Origin: Paenibacillus validus NBRC 15382
GTDB taxonomy: Bacteria; Bacillota; Bacilli; Paenibacillales; NBRC-103111
Direction: 5' to 3'
Assembly: GCF_004000985.1 (NCBI RefSeq)
Contig: NZ_BIMH01000005.1
Span: 62,001 to 126,000 of the forward strand
DNA length: 64,000 nt
The notes beneath the pieces are model-generated. The model saw only the letters and a list, made by a program, of their open reading frames with translations, was not told the origin of the DNA and did no database searches. Position numbers and translations under genes: made by a program. Shown here piece after piece: positions 24,627 through 33,973 of the stretch (position 1 is its first letter; each line of letters starts with the position of its first letter).

Positions 24627-25878
24627 CAAGACAAGGTATCGGTTGGTCCTGTTATTTTCCCTTGTTTTTTTTCTGCTGTTCAATGGCCTGGGCGCGGTTC
24701 TCTACTATTCGACCGAGAAGCGGTTATATGCGCAGACGGATCGGGCCATGAAGAACGAAATGAACGGCTTCACGTTCATCAGCAACCGTCAACCGGGCAG
24801 AAATTTCCCTTTTCGCCCCCCTCAATTAATGACATTCGTCCAATGGGATGCGCATGGCAACGTACAGTTCCAGGCGCCGCGCGACGGCGTGGAAGAACCG
24901 CTGCTCGAAACGTTGAAGCAAGCCGGCGTAGAAGGAGCCTTCGTCAATATCACCGTCCAGGATTCCGAATATCGGGTGTTGACGAAAACGGTTCCGAACG
25001 GAAGGCTGCAGATCGCATACAACCTGGAGCCGGAGCGGAACGTGCTGCACAATCTGCTGTTTCTGATCGGAACGGGCAGCCTTGTCAGCCTGTTGATCGC
25101 CGTCATGACGGGGTTGTTTCTGGCAAGCCGCGCGCTTGTGCCGATTCAGAAGGCTTGGGAGCAGCAGCAGCAGTTCGTCTCGGACGCCTCACACGAGCTG
25201 CGTACGCCGTTATCCGTGCTGCAGCTTCACTTGGAGCGTCTATTCCGGCATCCGGAGCGAACGGTCGAACAGGAAAGCGCGAAAATCGCCGTGATGATCG
25301 ATGAAACAAAGCGCATGAGCAAGATGGTCGGAGACTTGCTGACGCTCGCCCGTTCCGATTCACACCAGTTCCAGCTTCAATATACCAAGGTGGAGCTGGC
25401 CGGCATGATTGTTAAGGTCGCGAACGAGTTCGAGGACTTGTGCCGACTGAAAGGCATCCGCTTGCGAACGTATACGCCCGAGGCTTTGTCCATGACGGGA
25501 GATCCGGATTATTTGCATCAGTTGCTGGTCATTGTTCTGGATAATGCGTTGAAATATACACACGAAGGCTCGATAAGCATCCGGACGGAGACGGACGGCA
25601 GCTACGTCACCATCGAAATTGCGGATACGGGTATCGGCATCAAGAAGGAAGATTTGCCACATGTGTTCGATCGTTTCTACAGAGCGGATAAGGCGCGCAG
25701 GCGGTCGGACGGCGGAGTAGGTCTCGGCTTATCGATTGCGAAGTGGATTGTGGAAGCCCATCACGGCTCCATCCGTGCGGAAAGCAATGAGGGTCAAGGC
25801 ACGGTCATTCAAATGCGGTTTCCCTGCGAATGGAATCCGAAGCTGCTGAAGAAGAGACGCCGGATTTTTCAATCCTGA
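24619..25878 (+). CDS. Membrane sensor histidine kinase
   Basis: A 419-residue kinase. One membrane helix (about 8-30), an extracytoplasmic sensing domain of about 110 residues, a second helix (about 143-165) followed directly by a short linker, then the HisKA dimerisation domain with phospho-His in DASHELRTPLS (about residue 192) and a HATPase_c domain with N box (DNALKY), G1 (ADTGIGI), F box (FDRFYRADKARR) and G2 (GLGLSIAK). No clear HAMP domain. It overlaps the response regulator gene and is followed by a strong terminator, so the pair is a single unit. Signal unknown. Confidence 0.9.
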   Translation: MFNKTRYRLVLLFSLVFFLLFNGLGAVLYYSTEKRLYAQTDRAMKNEMNGFTFISNRQPGRNFPFRPPQLMTFVQWDAHGNVQFQAPRDGVEEPLLETLKQAGVEGAFVNITVQDSEYRVLTKTVPNGRLQIAYNLEPERNVLHNLLFLIGTGSLVSLLIAVMTGLFLASRALVPIQKAWEQQQQFVSDASHELRTPLSVLQLHLERLFRHPERTVEQESAKIAVMIDETKRMSKMVGDLLTLARSDSHQFQLQYTKVELAGMIVKVANEFEDLCRLKGIRLRTYTPEALSMTGDPDYLHQLLVIVLDNALKYTHEGSISIRTETDGSYVTIEIADTGIGIKKEDLPHVFDRFYRADKARRRSDGGVGLGLSIAKWIVEAHHGSIRAESNEGQGTVIQMRFPCEWNPKLLKKRRRIFQS

Positions 25879-25898
25879 AAAATCCGGGGTCTTTTTTT
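25860..25898 (+). terminator. Terminator after the histidine kinase
   Basis: The stem CCGGATTTTTCA / TGAAAAATCCGG closes on ATCC and is followed by a run of eight T residues at 25891-25898. The 5' arm lies within the last codons of the kinase gene. Confidence 0.85.
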
Positions 25899-26019
25899 TG
25901 CATTTTTTCAGGCTAAACTAAGCTATTCTTAAGCTTTTCAAATTTTATTTTAATAATCTTCTGATTTAATAATCACAGGGAAACGAATTTGAGAAGTTTT
26001 ATCGGGAGGTACATCGCCA

Positions 26020-27729
26020 GTGAACAAGAAGAAAACCCTAATCATTGTAGTGGCTGCACTGCTCGTCGCAGGGGGAGGGACAGCGGTTTATTTCACCCAA
26101 GGCGCCAAAACGACGAAGCCCGGAGCGACAGCCGGGCAACAAACCGTCAAAGTAACCAGGGGCAATCTTCAGGCTACGATTACCGGCACCTCTCAGCTGG
26201 CCGCGGAGCAATTGCAGATGATCACTCCGCCCAAGGAAGGGATGATCAAAACGATCAACCTGGCGCGGAATCAAACCGTTAAGCAAGGAGACCTGCTGCT
26301 GGAGCTCACCGATACGAATCTGGTCGAGAAATTGGACAGCGCCAAGATTACTTTGAATCAATACCAGACGGATTTGCAGGATCTTCAAGAGCAGCTGCGG
26401 GCGCTGAAGACGACGGCGCCGACGAGCGGAAAGCTGATTTTGGCCGCCAATATCAGCGTAGGCGCCGGCGTTTCCAAAACGACGAAAATCGCGACGATAG
26501 CGGATACCGGAACGTTAACGGTCACGCTGCCGTTCATCCAGGAGGAAGCGGCGCAGGCTCGGGCCGGCGATAAGGTGGAATTAACGATCGATGGATTTCT
26601 GCTGACCAAGTCGGGCACGATCGAATCGATTTCGACCGGGAACAAGGCGGATTCGAAAGGAAACCGGATCAGCGATGTGAAGATTCGAGTGGATAACGAC
26701 GGGACGTTGGATGCGGATCTTAACGTTCAAGGCTCTATGTCCGTGAATGGATTGAAGGTCGAGTCGACGGCCGCAGGCAAGCTTCAATACAAAACGACCA
26801 CGACCGTATTCGCAGGCGTTACAGGGACGATCGGCAAGCTGGAGATTACGGAAAACCGCAGCGTACGCGCCGGGGAGTTGATTGCCACGATCGTGAACGA
26901 CAGCTTGTCCAAAGATATAGCGACGAAACAACAGCAAATCGAGCAGCAAACGAAGACGATTCAGGATTTGGAGGATCAGCTCGCGAATTTGAAAGTATAC
27001 GCGCCGTTCGACGGCGTGTTCTCTACGGATTTTGCAGATACCAAAACGAATGTGCTCGCTTCTTACCGCGTCGGATCGACCATTAAAAGCGATGTTAAAT
27101 TGGGCGCGGTCGCAAGCCTGAACACCTTGCAGCTGGCGATTAGCGTGGATGAGTTGGATCTGCCTTCCGTCAAGGTCGGGCAGCAGGCGAAGGTGCGTGT
27201 CGATGCCATTCCGGGCAAAACGTTCGATGCGGAAGTGACGCAAGTATCGACCGTCGGCACGACTACCAACGGCGTCAGTACATACAGCGTCATTCTGAGC
27301 ATGAAGAGCAGTCCGGAGCTGAAATACGGCATGACCGCGAGTGCGGACATTATTATCACCGACAAGAAAGACGTGCTCCTGCTGCCGACGCAAGCGGTTC
27401 AAGTGAGAAATGGGCGGCATACAGTCTCGATTCAGAAAGCGGACGGCACTCTAGAGCGGAAGGAAGTCAAGGTAGGCGCGAACGACAGCAGCCATGTCGA
27501 GATTACCGAAGGCTTGGCCGAAGGCGATCAAGTCGTGCTAGCCGGATCGACCAGAGCGAACAATTTAACCCCGCAGCAAATCGAGCAAATGCGCAACCAA
27601 TTCCAACAAGGCGCTTCACAATTCGGAGGCTCCGGAGGAAACCAGGGCGGCTTCCAGGGCGGAGGTTTTCCAGGCGGAGGCGGAGGCGGAGGCGGCTTTG
27701 GCGGCGGTGGAGGCGGCAACAACAGATAA
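26020..27729 (+). CDS. RND/MacA-type efflux adaptor with two lipoyl/coiled-coil modules
   Basis: A 569-residue membrane-fusion protein, longer than the usual 380-420. One N-terminal membrane helix (about 5-25) and a short linker. Module A is a half-lipoyl region (TPPKEGMIKTINLARNQTVKQGDLLLE, about 67-93), a coiled coil (about 100-128) and APTSGKLILAANI. Module B repeats the layout: FAGVTGTIGKLEITENRSVRAGEL (about 265-288), a coiled coil (about 295-325) and APFDGVFS, then a beta-barrel (VGQQAKVRVDAIPGKTFDAEV) and proximal domain (VEITEGLAEGDQVV). The tail is Gly-rich (GGGGGGGGFGGGGGG). The start is GTG 26020 behind GGGAGG. It links the ABC permease to the outside. Confidence 0.85.
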   Translation: MNKKKTLIIVVAALLVAGGGTAVYFTQGAKTTKPGATAGQQTVKVTRGNLQATITGTSQLAAEQLQMITPPKEGMIKTINLARNQTVKQGDLLLELTDTNLVEKLDSAKITLNQYQTDLQDLQEQLRALKTTAPTSGKLILAANISVGAGVSKTTKIATIADTGTLTVTLPFIQEEAAQARAGDKVELTIDGFLLTKSGTIESISTGNKADSKGNRISDVKIRVDNDGTLDADLNVQGSMSVNGLKVESTAAGKLQYKTTTTVFAGVTGTIGKLEITENRSVRAGELIATIVNDSLSKDIATKQQQIEQQTKTIQDLEDQLANLKVYAPFDGVFSTDFADTKTNVLASYRVGSTIKSDVKLGAVASLNTLQLAISVDELDLPSVKVGQQAKVRVDAIPGKTFDAEVTQVSTVGTTTNGVSTYSVILSMKSSPELKYGMTASADIIITDKKDVLLLPTQAVQVRNGRHTVSIQKADGTLERKEVKVGANDSSHVEITEGLAEGDQVVLAGSTRANNLTPQQIEQMRNQFQQGASQFGGSGGNQGGFQGGGFPGGGGGGGGFGGGGGGNNR

Positions 27730-27754
27730 TGCCGGAGAGAGAGGCGAAGCGGTT

Positions 27755-28474
27755 ATGAGCTTGATTGTATTGAAGGATATCGTCAAACAATTCAAACGGG
27801 GAACGGAGGATTTGACCATACTGAAGAGCGTTTCCCTCTCCGTCGAACAGGGGGAGTTTATCGCCATCGTAGGTCCCAGCGGCTCCGGCAAATCAACCTT
27901 GATGAATACGATCGGGCTGCTGGACGTCCCGACATCCGGCTCCTACGTGTTGGACGGCGTCGTGACGGAGAAGCTGAAGGACGATCAATTGGCGGAAGTG
28001 AGGAACAAAAAGATTGGCTTTATTTTCCAGCAATTTAATTTGCTGCCGAGATTAACCGCCATTGAAAATGTCGAGCTGCCGATGATATATGCCGGTTTTT
28101 CCAAGAAAGAGAGAAGAGAGCGCGGCATGCACATGCTGGAAACGCTCGGAATGGGCCAGCGTTCGCATCACCGGCCGAGCGAATTGTCGGGCGGACAGCA
28201 GCAGCGGGTAGCGATCGCGCGGGCGCTCGCAATCGGGCCGGCCATTCTGCTTGCCGATGAGCCGACCGGCGCGCTGGACTCGACCACCGGCCAGGAAGTG
28301 CTGGAGCTGATGATCGAGCTGAACCATGCGGGCAACACGATCATTCTGATTACGCACGATCTTCATATCGCAGAGAATGCCAAACGCGTTGTAACGATCC
28401 GGGACGGGCACATTGTCAGCGATCAACGCAATGCTGCGCCCACTCACCGGGCGGTAGCGGAGGTATTGCGATGA
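27755..28474 (+). CDS. MacB/LolD-type ABC ATPase
   Basis: A 239-residue ATPase with MacB/YknY-like features: DIVKQFKRGTEDLTILKSVS, Walker [11 protein letters not shown]-loop FQQFNLLPRLTA, signature SELSGGQQQRVAIARA, Walker B ILLADEPTGALDSTT, H-loop LITHD. I take ATG 27755 (MSLIVLKD) with GAGAGGCGAA upstream. Its stop overlaps the ATG of the permease gene by four bases. With the adaptor and the permease it forms a tripartite-like exporter. Confidence 0.93.
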   Translation: MSLIVLKDIVKQFKRGTEDLTILKSVSLSVEQGEFIAIVGPSGSGKSTLMNTIGLLDVPTSGSYVLDGVVTEKLKDDQLAEVRNKKIGFIFQQFNLLPRLTAIENVELPMIYAGFSKKERRERGMHMLETLGMGQRSHHRPSELSGGQQQRVAIARALAIGPAILLADEPTGALDSTTGQEVLELMIELNHAGNTIILITHDLHIAENAKRVVTIRDGHIVSDQRNAAPTHRAVAEVLR

Positions 28475-29646
28475 GAGTATCGGAACTCATCTCCATGGCG
28501 CTCAAAACGGTAACGGCCAGCTGGATGCGAACGCTGCTTACGATGCTGGGCGTTATTATCGGCGTAGCGTCGGTCGTTACGCTAGTCTCCATCGGACGCG
28601 GAACTACGGCTGCCATCGAAAAACAATATGAAAATCTCGGAACGAATCTCATCACCGTAAACATTATGGGTCAGGGACGCGCGAACAGCCTGAACTACGA
28701 CGAAGTGATGCAGTTCGAGCAATTCAAGGAATTCAATTACTTGGCTCCTACCGTCACTTCCTCGGGCGTGAACATCAAGTATGACCGCACGCAGGAGTCC
28801 TATAATGTCATCGGGACGAACGACCGCTACTTCTCGATTACGAAATTAAATTTGGCTGCCGGTCGATTGCTCTCGGAATCGGACCTAAGCTTCCGGACCA
28901 ATGTCGCCGTACTCGGCAGTACGGTTGCAACGGAACTGTTCGAATCGGCGAACCCGATTGGCAAAAAAATTAATATTAAAGGGTACGAGTTTACGGTCAT
29001 CGGCACGTTAAAGACGAAAGGGACTACGATGGGAACCTCGGTGGACGAATCGATCGTTATCCCGCTGTCAACGGCACAAAGACAGCTGGGCCTTGGCAAC
29101 ATCCGGACGACCTATATCGAAGCGGCCGACAAGGAACAGATGGCGGCGGCACAGAAGACTTTCTCGAATTATTTGACGACCAAGTATAAGAGCGCGAACG
29201 GTTTCCGCGTACTGAACCAGGATTCGCTGGTCGAGGCGCGAACGGCTGCGACCAGTTCGTTGACGAGCCAGCTTGTCAGCGTCGCCTGCATTTCCCTGCT
29301 GGTCGGCGGGATCGGGATCATGAACATCATGCTCGTAACGGTTACGGAACGAACGAGAGAGATCGGGATCCGGAAATCGATCGGCGCCAAGCGCAAAAAC
29401 ATTCTGATGCAATTTCTGGTCGAAGCCGTCGTCATTAGCGGATTGGGCGGTTTGATCGGGCTGGTTCTGGGGATCGGCATTTCGCTGGCCTGGCCCTACA
29501 TCAACAAGAATCAAATGACCGTCATTTCATGGGACATCAGCATTTATGCCTTTTTATTTTCCGTTGCAGTTGGCATCCTGTTCGGCATTTATCCGGCGAA
29601 TAAAGCATCCAAGCTGCGTCCGATCGACGCCTTGCGTACGGATTGA
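28471..29646 (+). CDS. MacB-type FtsX-like permease
   Basis: A 391-residue permease with the MacB topology: helix 1 (about residues 18-42), a large extracytoplasmic MacB_PCD domain (about 45-265) and three C-terminal helices with the FtsX signature VTVTERTREIGIRKSIGAKRKNILMQFLVEA. B. subtilis YknZ and related transporters use this form to export or protect against peptides. ATG 28471 overlaps the ATPase stop, so translation is coupled. The substrate cannot be read. Confidence 0.93.
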   Translation: MRVSELISMALKTVTASWMRTLLTMLGVIIGVASVVTLVSIGRGTTAAIEKQYENLGTNLITVNIMGQGRANSLNYDEVMQFEQFKEFNYLAPTVTSSGVNIKYDRTQESYNVIGTNDRYFSITKLNLAAGRLLSESDLSFRTNVAVLGSTVATELFESANPIGKKINIKGYEFTVIGTLKTKGTTMGTSVDESIVIPLSTAQRQLGLGNIRTTYIEAADKEQMAAAQKTFSNYLTTKYKSANGFRVLNQDSLVEARTAATSSLTSQLVSVACISLLVGGIGIMNIMLVTVTERTREIGIRKSIGAKRKNILMQFLVEAVVISGLGGLIGLVLGIGISLAWPYINKNQMTVISWDISIYAFLFSVAVGILFGIYPANKASKLRPIDALRTD

Positions 29647-29685
29647 CTCTCATTTTTTGGCAAAAGCTCTAAGGAGGCTACAACA

Positions 29686-31839
29686 TTGAATAAAGAACAA
29701 AAATTCAATCGACCGCACCGCGTGAAATATCCGCTGATCGCCTGGGCGCTGATCGTGGCTTGCCTGCTGTTATATACCTTGAATCCGGGTGTATCGTTTG
29801 CAGGCAAAGAGGGCGTATTTATTAACAACTCGGTCTATTTCACATTGGAAGAAGTCTCGTTAGCGAAGGGAACGGACAGTCAAACGATCCAGTTCCGGGT
29901 TCAGTTGAACAACGCCGGCGGTTCCGCGGTTGACTTTAACAACTATGGCGTCCAGGTGACGACAACGGACGGAAAAAGCTATTATGCGCAGCTGAGCGAA
30001 AAGGCGGACGCTCTCGTTGCACCTAACTCCGAACGTTCGTTCTCCTTCATTTCCAAGCTGCCCTCGGCCTTAACCGTAGATCAGCTAAAGGTAAGCTTCT
30101 TTGACCGCAGTCGGAATCATATGGAGCTGGGCGCGCTTTCCGTTGAAAAAGCGATGTCGGTTCAGCAGAACGATCATCAGTTTGTATTTAATCTTGCGAG
30201 CGCAGATTCCACCGTGACCGGCAATACGTTTGTTTCCGTACAAATCGACAAGGCCTTCGCCTATCCGGTAGACGGCAAATGGAACATCACGCTGGACTCG
30301 CGAGTGAAAGTATCGGGCGCAAACAGCTGGGATCCGGTCAATATGAATTATGTGCTGCAGGACGGGCAGAGAACGTTCGCTTTGACGGCGAGTAAAGTGG
30401 ATGAAAGCAAGCTGGACGGATCATCGATCACTCATTTGCTGCTTCATGCTTCGTTGGATGCCGAGCCCGAGCTCGGGAAGGTGAACCTCGGATTGAACAA
30501 CAAATCGACGGGCAAATCAATCGGAGAAATCGGACTTCAATCCTTGTTCCAATTGGTGCAATTGGGGGAGAAGGCCGCATTTAACGGTCAGGGAAAAGAA
30601 GGCTTGTCGGTTGAAGTGACGAAGGCGGAGGAAGTGAGGCAGTCCGGCAAAAGACTGGCGCTGCTTACAGCGGTCGTTCACAACGGCAGCAGCCGTTCGA
30701 TAGCCAACCCTGATTTGATAGGGCTGCTCGTCTCGAAAGATCAGCAACATTCCGTAACGATGGAAACCATCGTCGGCACCGAGAAATATACGGCTGCCGG
30801 CAAGGCGACAACGTATCAGTTTGCGGTAGAGTTGCCTGACGAGCTTGTTTCGAAGGCTTACGAATTTTATTTGTCCGAGAAATCGTCGCAGACGAGCGCA
30901 GCCGCCGCTGCGAATACGAACGCAGCCGGCAGCGGACAAGCGGCGGCATCCGGGAACAATTCGGCCGTTACAGGCGCCATTGGCGTTCCGGTCGCGGCTG
31001 TGAACCTGGACAACGGTCTTGCTTCGAGCTCTGAGGGAATAACGTCCGGCGCGTACACCTTCGGCACGCCGTTCGTCTTCGAAGCGGACAATAAGACGAT
31101 CGATTCCGATTTGGAGATGTCTTTAGTTGAAATTAACGCCCACACGAACACGGAGAGCGGCTACCAGTCGGTGATCGCGAAATATAAATTCGTGAACAAA
31201 GGGCAGGAGACGCTGGATTTGCCTGAATTTGCGACGGAATTGCAGGATTCGTCCGGCAAATCTTATCCGGGCGTCAAGCAAACGACGACGCTAACCCAGC
31301 TGATTCCCGGTTCGGCCTATGTATACAGCTATTCTTATATGCTGCCGCCTGGCGTTACAGGCACATTCAAGCTGAACATCCTGGAAAATACGGCGAGCGC
31401 GCTGAAACTTCCGATCTCGTCGGCTCAAGTGGCCGTACGTTCTTCGGATGAGGATAAACCGGAATTGTTCGGAACGAAGCTCGCGATGTATCCATACGAA
31501 GTGAATATCAAGCAGTGGGATTTAAGCGGCAATTACAGTAACAGCACCTGGTCGTATAAACTTATCCTTGATTTAAGCATCAAGAAAGAGGCGCAGGTGA
31601 TCCTTGACGACGCCATGGCGGCGCTCGAATTCGAATTGGCGGATCAGACCGGCCGCAGCCTCGGCAGTACGACCTACTCGCTGCAGGGCGCGAATAAGCT
31701 GATCGACGGGCTGCAGACCGTTACGCTGGCGAGCGTAAGCAACAACCAGTTCAACTATCCGCTCAGTATCCGCATCTATGAAACGGTTCAGACGCCAAAC
31801 GGTGCGGCCAAGCGATTGTTAACAACCCTGAAACAATAA
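29686..31839 (+). CDS. Large exported protein of unknown function, last-but-one gene of exporter locus
   Basis: A 717-residue protein with an N-terminal signal anchor (about residues 15-40) and an Ala/Ser/Gly-rich, probably disordered region near 402-428. The rest is beta-rich with repeated Ig-like domains of the DUF4352/TRF2-like or cohesin-type look: QFRVQLNNAGGSAVDFNNYG, AVVHNGSSRSIANPDLIG and YKFVNKGQETLDLPEFATEL occupy the same place in three segments. The start is TTG 29686 with AGGAGG ten bases upstream. It follows the permease by 39 bases, so co-expression is likely. I cannot assign a family by name. It could be a substrate, a partner or an envelope-protection protein. Confidence 0.7.
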   Translation: MNKEQKFNRPHRVKYPLIAWALIVACLLLYTLNPGVSFAGKEGVFINNSVYFTLEEVSLAKGTDSQTIQFRVQLNNAGGSAVDFNNYGVQVTTTDGKSYYAQLSEKADALVAPNSERSFSFISKLPSALTVDQLKVSFFDRSRNHMELGALSVEKAMSVQQNDHQFVFNLASADSTVTGNTFVSVQIDKAFAYPVDGKWNITLDSRVKVSGANSWDPVNMNYVLQDGQRTFALTASKVDESKLDGSSITHLLLHASLDAEPELGKVNLGLNNKSTGKSIGEIGLQSLFQLVQLGEKAAFNGQGKEGLSVEVTKAEEVRQSGKRLALLTAVVHNGSSRSIANPDLIGLLVSKDQQHSVTMETIVGTEKYTAAGKATTYQFAVELPDELVSKAYEFYLSEKSSQTSAAAAANTNAAGSGQAAASGNNSAVTGAIGVPVAAVNLDNGLASSSEGITSGAYTFGTPFVFEADNKTIDSDLEMSLVEINAHTNTESGYQSVIAKYKFVNKGQETLDLPEFATELQDSSGKSYPGVKQTTTLTQLIPGSAYVYSYSYMLPPGVTGTFKLNILENTASALKLPISSAQVAVRSSDEDKPELFGTKLAMYPYEVNIKQWDLSGNYSNSTWSYKLILDLSIKKEAQVILDDAMAALEFELADQTGRSLGSTTYSLQGANKLIDGLQTVTLASVSNNQFNYPLSIRIYETVQTPNGAAKRLLTTLKQ

Positions 31840-32035
31840 CGGCAAGAGCTTGTTCCTGCGGGGGGAAGCACTCCGGAAGGCAAGGAGGATTGAAGCGGCG
31901 GGGAGCCGGAGGATGCGTGTAGCGCATCGCTGTAAGATGTGGTATGCTCGTTCTAATGCCTTAGGCATTGGTATTATGAGCTGCTGCAGCATCCATACGA
32001 TTCCCGCCGCTCGCCGGCCCAAGGAGGAAGGCCCT

Positions 32036-32431
32036 TTGAACGAGAACTTTATTCGAATCAAAGCGCTGGAAGGCGAACTTAAATTATCCCACAAGAAGCG
32101 TGATTTCGGGTTGACGGTCTCAACAAAAGAACTGATCTATCAGAAGCCGCACGCCAATTACCATATCCGCTTGGAAGACATTATCAGCATTACCCCGTTC
32201 GAACTGCCCGTCGGCACCAAGCCGATGCGGATCAAGCGGGAAAGCTCAAGCGTAAGCGAGACGGTCAACATGCAGACGGGCATGCAGCATTACCGTATTC
32301 ATGTCAAGGATGCCGTTGTGCATAACCGAAGCGGAATGTTCAGCCTTGGCACGGCACAGTTCATCCTTCCGGTCTTGAACGATTTGCTGCTGGCGATCTC
32401 CAAATATGGCGGGCTCGACGCCGTGACTTGA
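32036..32431 (+). CDS. Small protein, PH-like or unknown, end of exporter locus
   Basis: A 131-residue protein starting at TTG 32036, seven bases after AAGGAGG. There is no signal peptide or membrane segment. It looks beta-rich (ELIYQKPHANYHIRLEDIISITPFEL, HYRIHVKDAVVHNRSGMFSLG) with a C-terminal helix (ILPVLNDLLLAISKYGG), a layout seen in PH-like domains. I recognise no specific family. It lies 196 bases after the 717-residue gene and ends at a strong terminator, so it may or may not be part of the exporter operon. Confidence 0.55.
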   Translation: MNENFIRIKALEGELKLSHKKRDFGLTVSTKELIYQKPHANYHIRLEDIISITPFELPVGTKPMRIKRESSSVSETVNMQTGMQHYRIHVKDAVVHNRSGMFSLGTAQFILPVLNDLLLAISKYGGLDAVT

Positions 32432-32439
32432 ATGAAGTA

Positions 32440-32480
32440 AGGACCGACTGAAGAGTTTATCTTCGGTCGGTCCTCTTTTT
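32440..32480 (+). terminator. Bidirectional terminator before the uracil permease gene
   Basis: AGGACCGACTGAAG (32440-32453) pairs with CTTCGGTCGGTCCT (32461-32474), followed by CTTTTT. It separates the convergent 131-residue gene and the uracil permease gene. Confidence 0.85.
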
Positions 32481-32499
32481 GCAAGTAACAAACGCCTGT

Positions 32500-33792
32500 T
32501 CAGTGCGGCGCGTCGGTCGTTTCATTGGATAGCTTAAGCTTCTCCAGCAGCTTGAAGAACAGGCTGAGCAGGATGGCGAGCACCGTTGCAAGCGCCATGC
32601 CTTTCAAGCTGAAGCTGCCGATGGTCACGGTCGCGCCGCTAAGTCCGACGACGAGCACGATGCTGGTCAGGATCAGATTGGATGTCTTCGAATAGTCGAC
32701 CTTCGTTTCCACCAGCATCCGGATGCCGGAAGCGGCAATGACACCGAACAGGAGCAGCGATACGCCGCCCATGACAGGCGAAGGGATCGTGCTGATGAAG
32801 GCGGCCAGCTTACCGAAGAAAGACAGCACAACCGCGATGACGGCCGCGCCGCCGATGACCCAGACGGAATAGACGCGTGTTATCGCCATGACGCCGATAT
32901 TTTCACCGTACGTCGTATTCGGGGTGGAGCCGACAAAACCCGAAATAACCGTCGAAATGCCGTTTCCAAGCAGAGAGCGGTCCAGTCCCGGATCTTTCGA
33001 CAAATTGCGGCCGACGATATTTCCCGTTACGATCAAGTGTCCGATATGCTCGGCGATGACGACGAGCGCCGCCGGCGCGATGATCGTGATGGCGGACAGC
33101 TCGAACTGCGGCGCGTAGAACGTCGGCACCGTGAAGGTCCGGGCGGCGATGACCGGGTCCAGGTTAACGAAGCCGAGCCCGTAAGCAAGGGCATAACCGC
33201 ACACAATCGCGATAAGGATCGGAATGATTTTGAAGAAGCCGCGGAAAAGCACGTTCCCGACGATCGTAATCAGCAGCGTGACGGTCGAGATCAGCACGGC
33301 ATCCGGGTCTATACGCCAATCGGCGCCGGCAGCCGCCGGCTTGATGTACCCGGCCATTTCCGCGGCGACGGGCACAAGCTCAAGCCCGATGACGGCGACG
33401 ATCGCGCCCATGGCCGCCGGCGGGAAAACCACATCGAGCCAACCGGTGCCTACGGCGCGAATAAGAAGCGCGACGAGGATAAAAATAAGACCCGATACGA
33501 TAAATCCTCCGAGCGCGGCTTGATACGGCATGCCGGAACTTAAGACGGCGAAGACGGGGGACAGGAATGCAAAGCTGGAGCCGAGGTAAGCCGGTATTTT
33601 CCCTTTGCACAGCAGCAAGTAAAGCAGCGTGCCGATACCGTTCATCAATAGAATAGTTGCCGGATCGATCTTGAACAACACCGGCACGAGTACGGTGGCG
33701 CCGAACATAGCGAACAGATGCTGCAGGCTAAGCGGCAAACTTTGAAGCAGCGGCGGGCGCTCGCCCACCTTCACTTCGCGAATACGAGACAA
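32500..33792 (-). CDS. pyrP: Uracil permease (NCS2 family)
   Basis: A 430-residue transporter with about 14 membrane segments. It has the NCS2/UraA motifs SLQHLFAMFGATVLVP, a Glu in GLELVPVAAEMAG, ALVVIAEHIGHL and the signature GFVGSTPNTTYGENIGVMAITRVYS. UraA/PyrP proteins are proton-coupled uracil importers. The start is TTG 33792 with AAAGGGG upstream. It is monocistronic and not next to pyr biosynthesis genes; no PyrR-type attenuator is visible in the 180 bases upstream. It would feed the uracil/uridine salvage pathway served by udk at 23.1 kb. Confidence 0.9.
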   Translation of the reverse strand: MSRIREVKVGERPPLLQSLPLSLQHLFAMFGATVLVPVLFKIDPATILLMNGIGTLLYLLLCKGKIPAYLGSSFAFLSPVFAVLSSGMPYQAALGGFIVSGLIFILVALLIRAVGTGWLDVVFPPAAMGAIVAVIGLELVPVAAEMAGYIKPAAAGADWRIDPDAVLISTVTLLITIVGNVLFRGFFKIIPILIAIVCGYALAYGLGFVNLDPVIAARTFTVPTFYAPQFELSAITIIAPAALVVIAEHIGHLIVTGNIVGRNLSKDPGLDRSLLGNGISTVISGFVGSTPNTTYGENIGVMAITRVYSVWVIGGAAVIAVVLSFFGKLAAFISTIPSPVMGGVSLLLFGVIAASGIRMLVETKVDYSKTSNLILTSIVLVVGLSGATVTIGSFSLKGMALATVLAILLSLFFKLLEKLKLSNETTDAPH

Positions 33793-33973
33793 AATGATGC
33801 ACCCCTTTGACGAGTAGAATTAATTTAGGCCTGTATGTATCGTCGGCTAATATCATAATCAAATTCCCTTGAAAATACCATTGTTTTTTCTAAATTTTCA
33901 TCTTTACAATTCGAAGCGTATAATGAAAATTGGCAATTCGATATCGCTCTATCTACGAAGGAGGCATTTCACG

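Noticed and set aside
24619-24760. HAMP domain in the first histidine kinase
   Set aside because: The linker after the second helix is too short and lacks the HAMP heptads seen in the second kinase at 42463.
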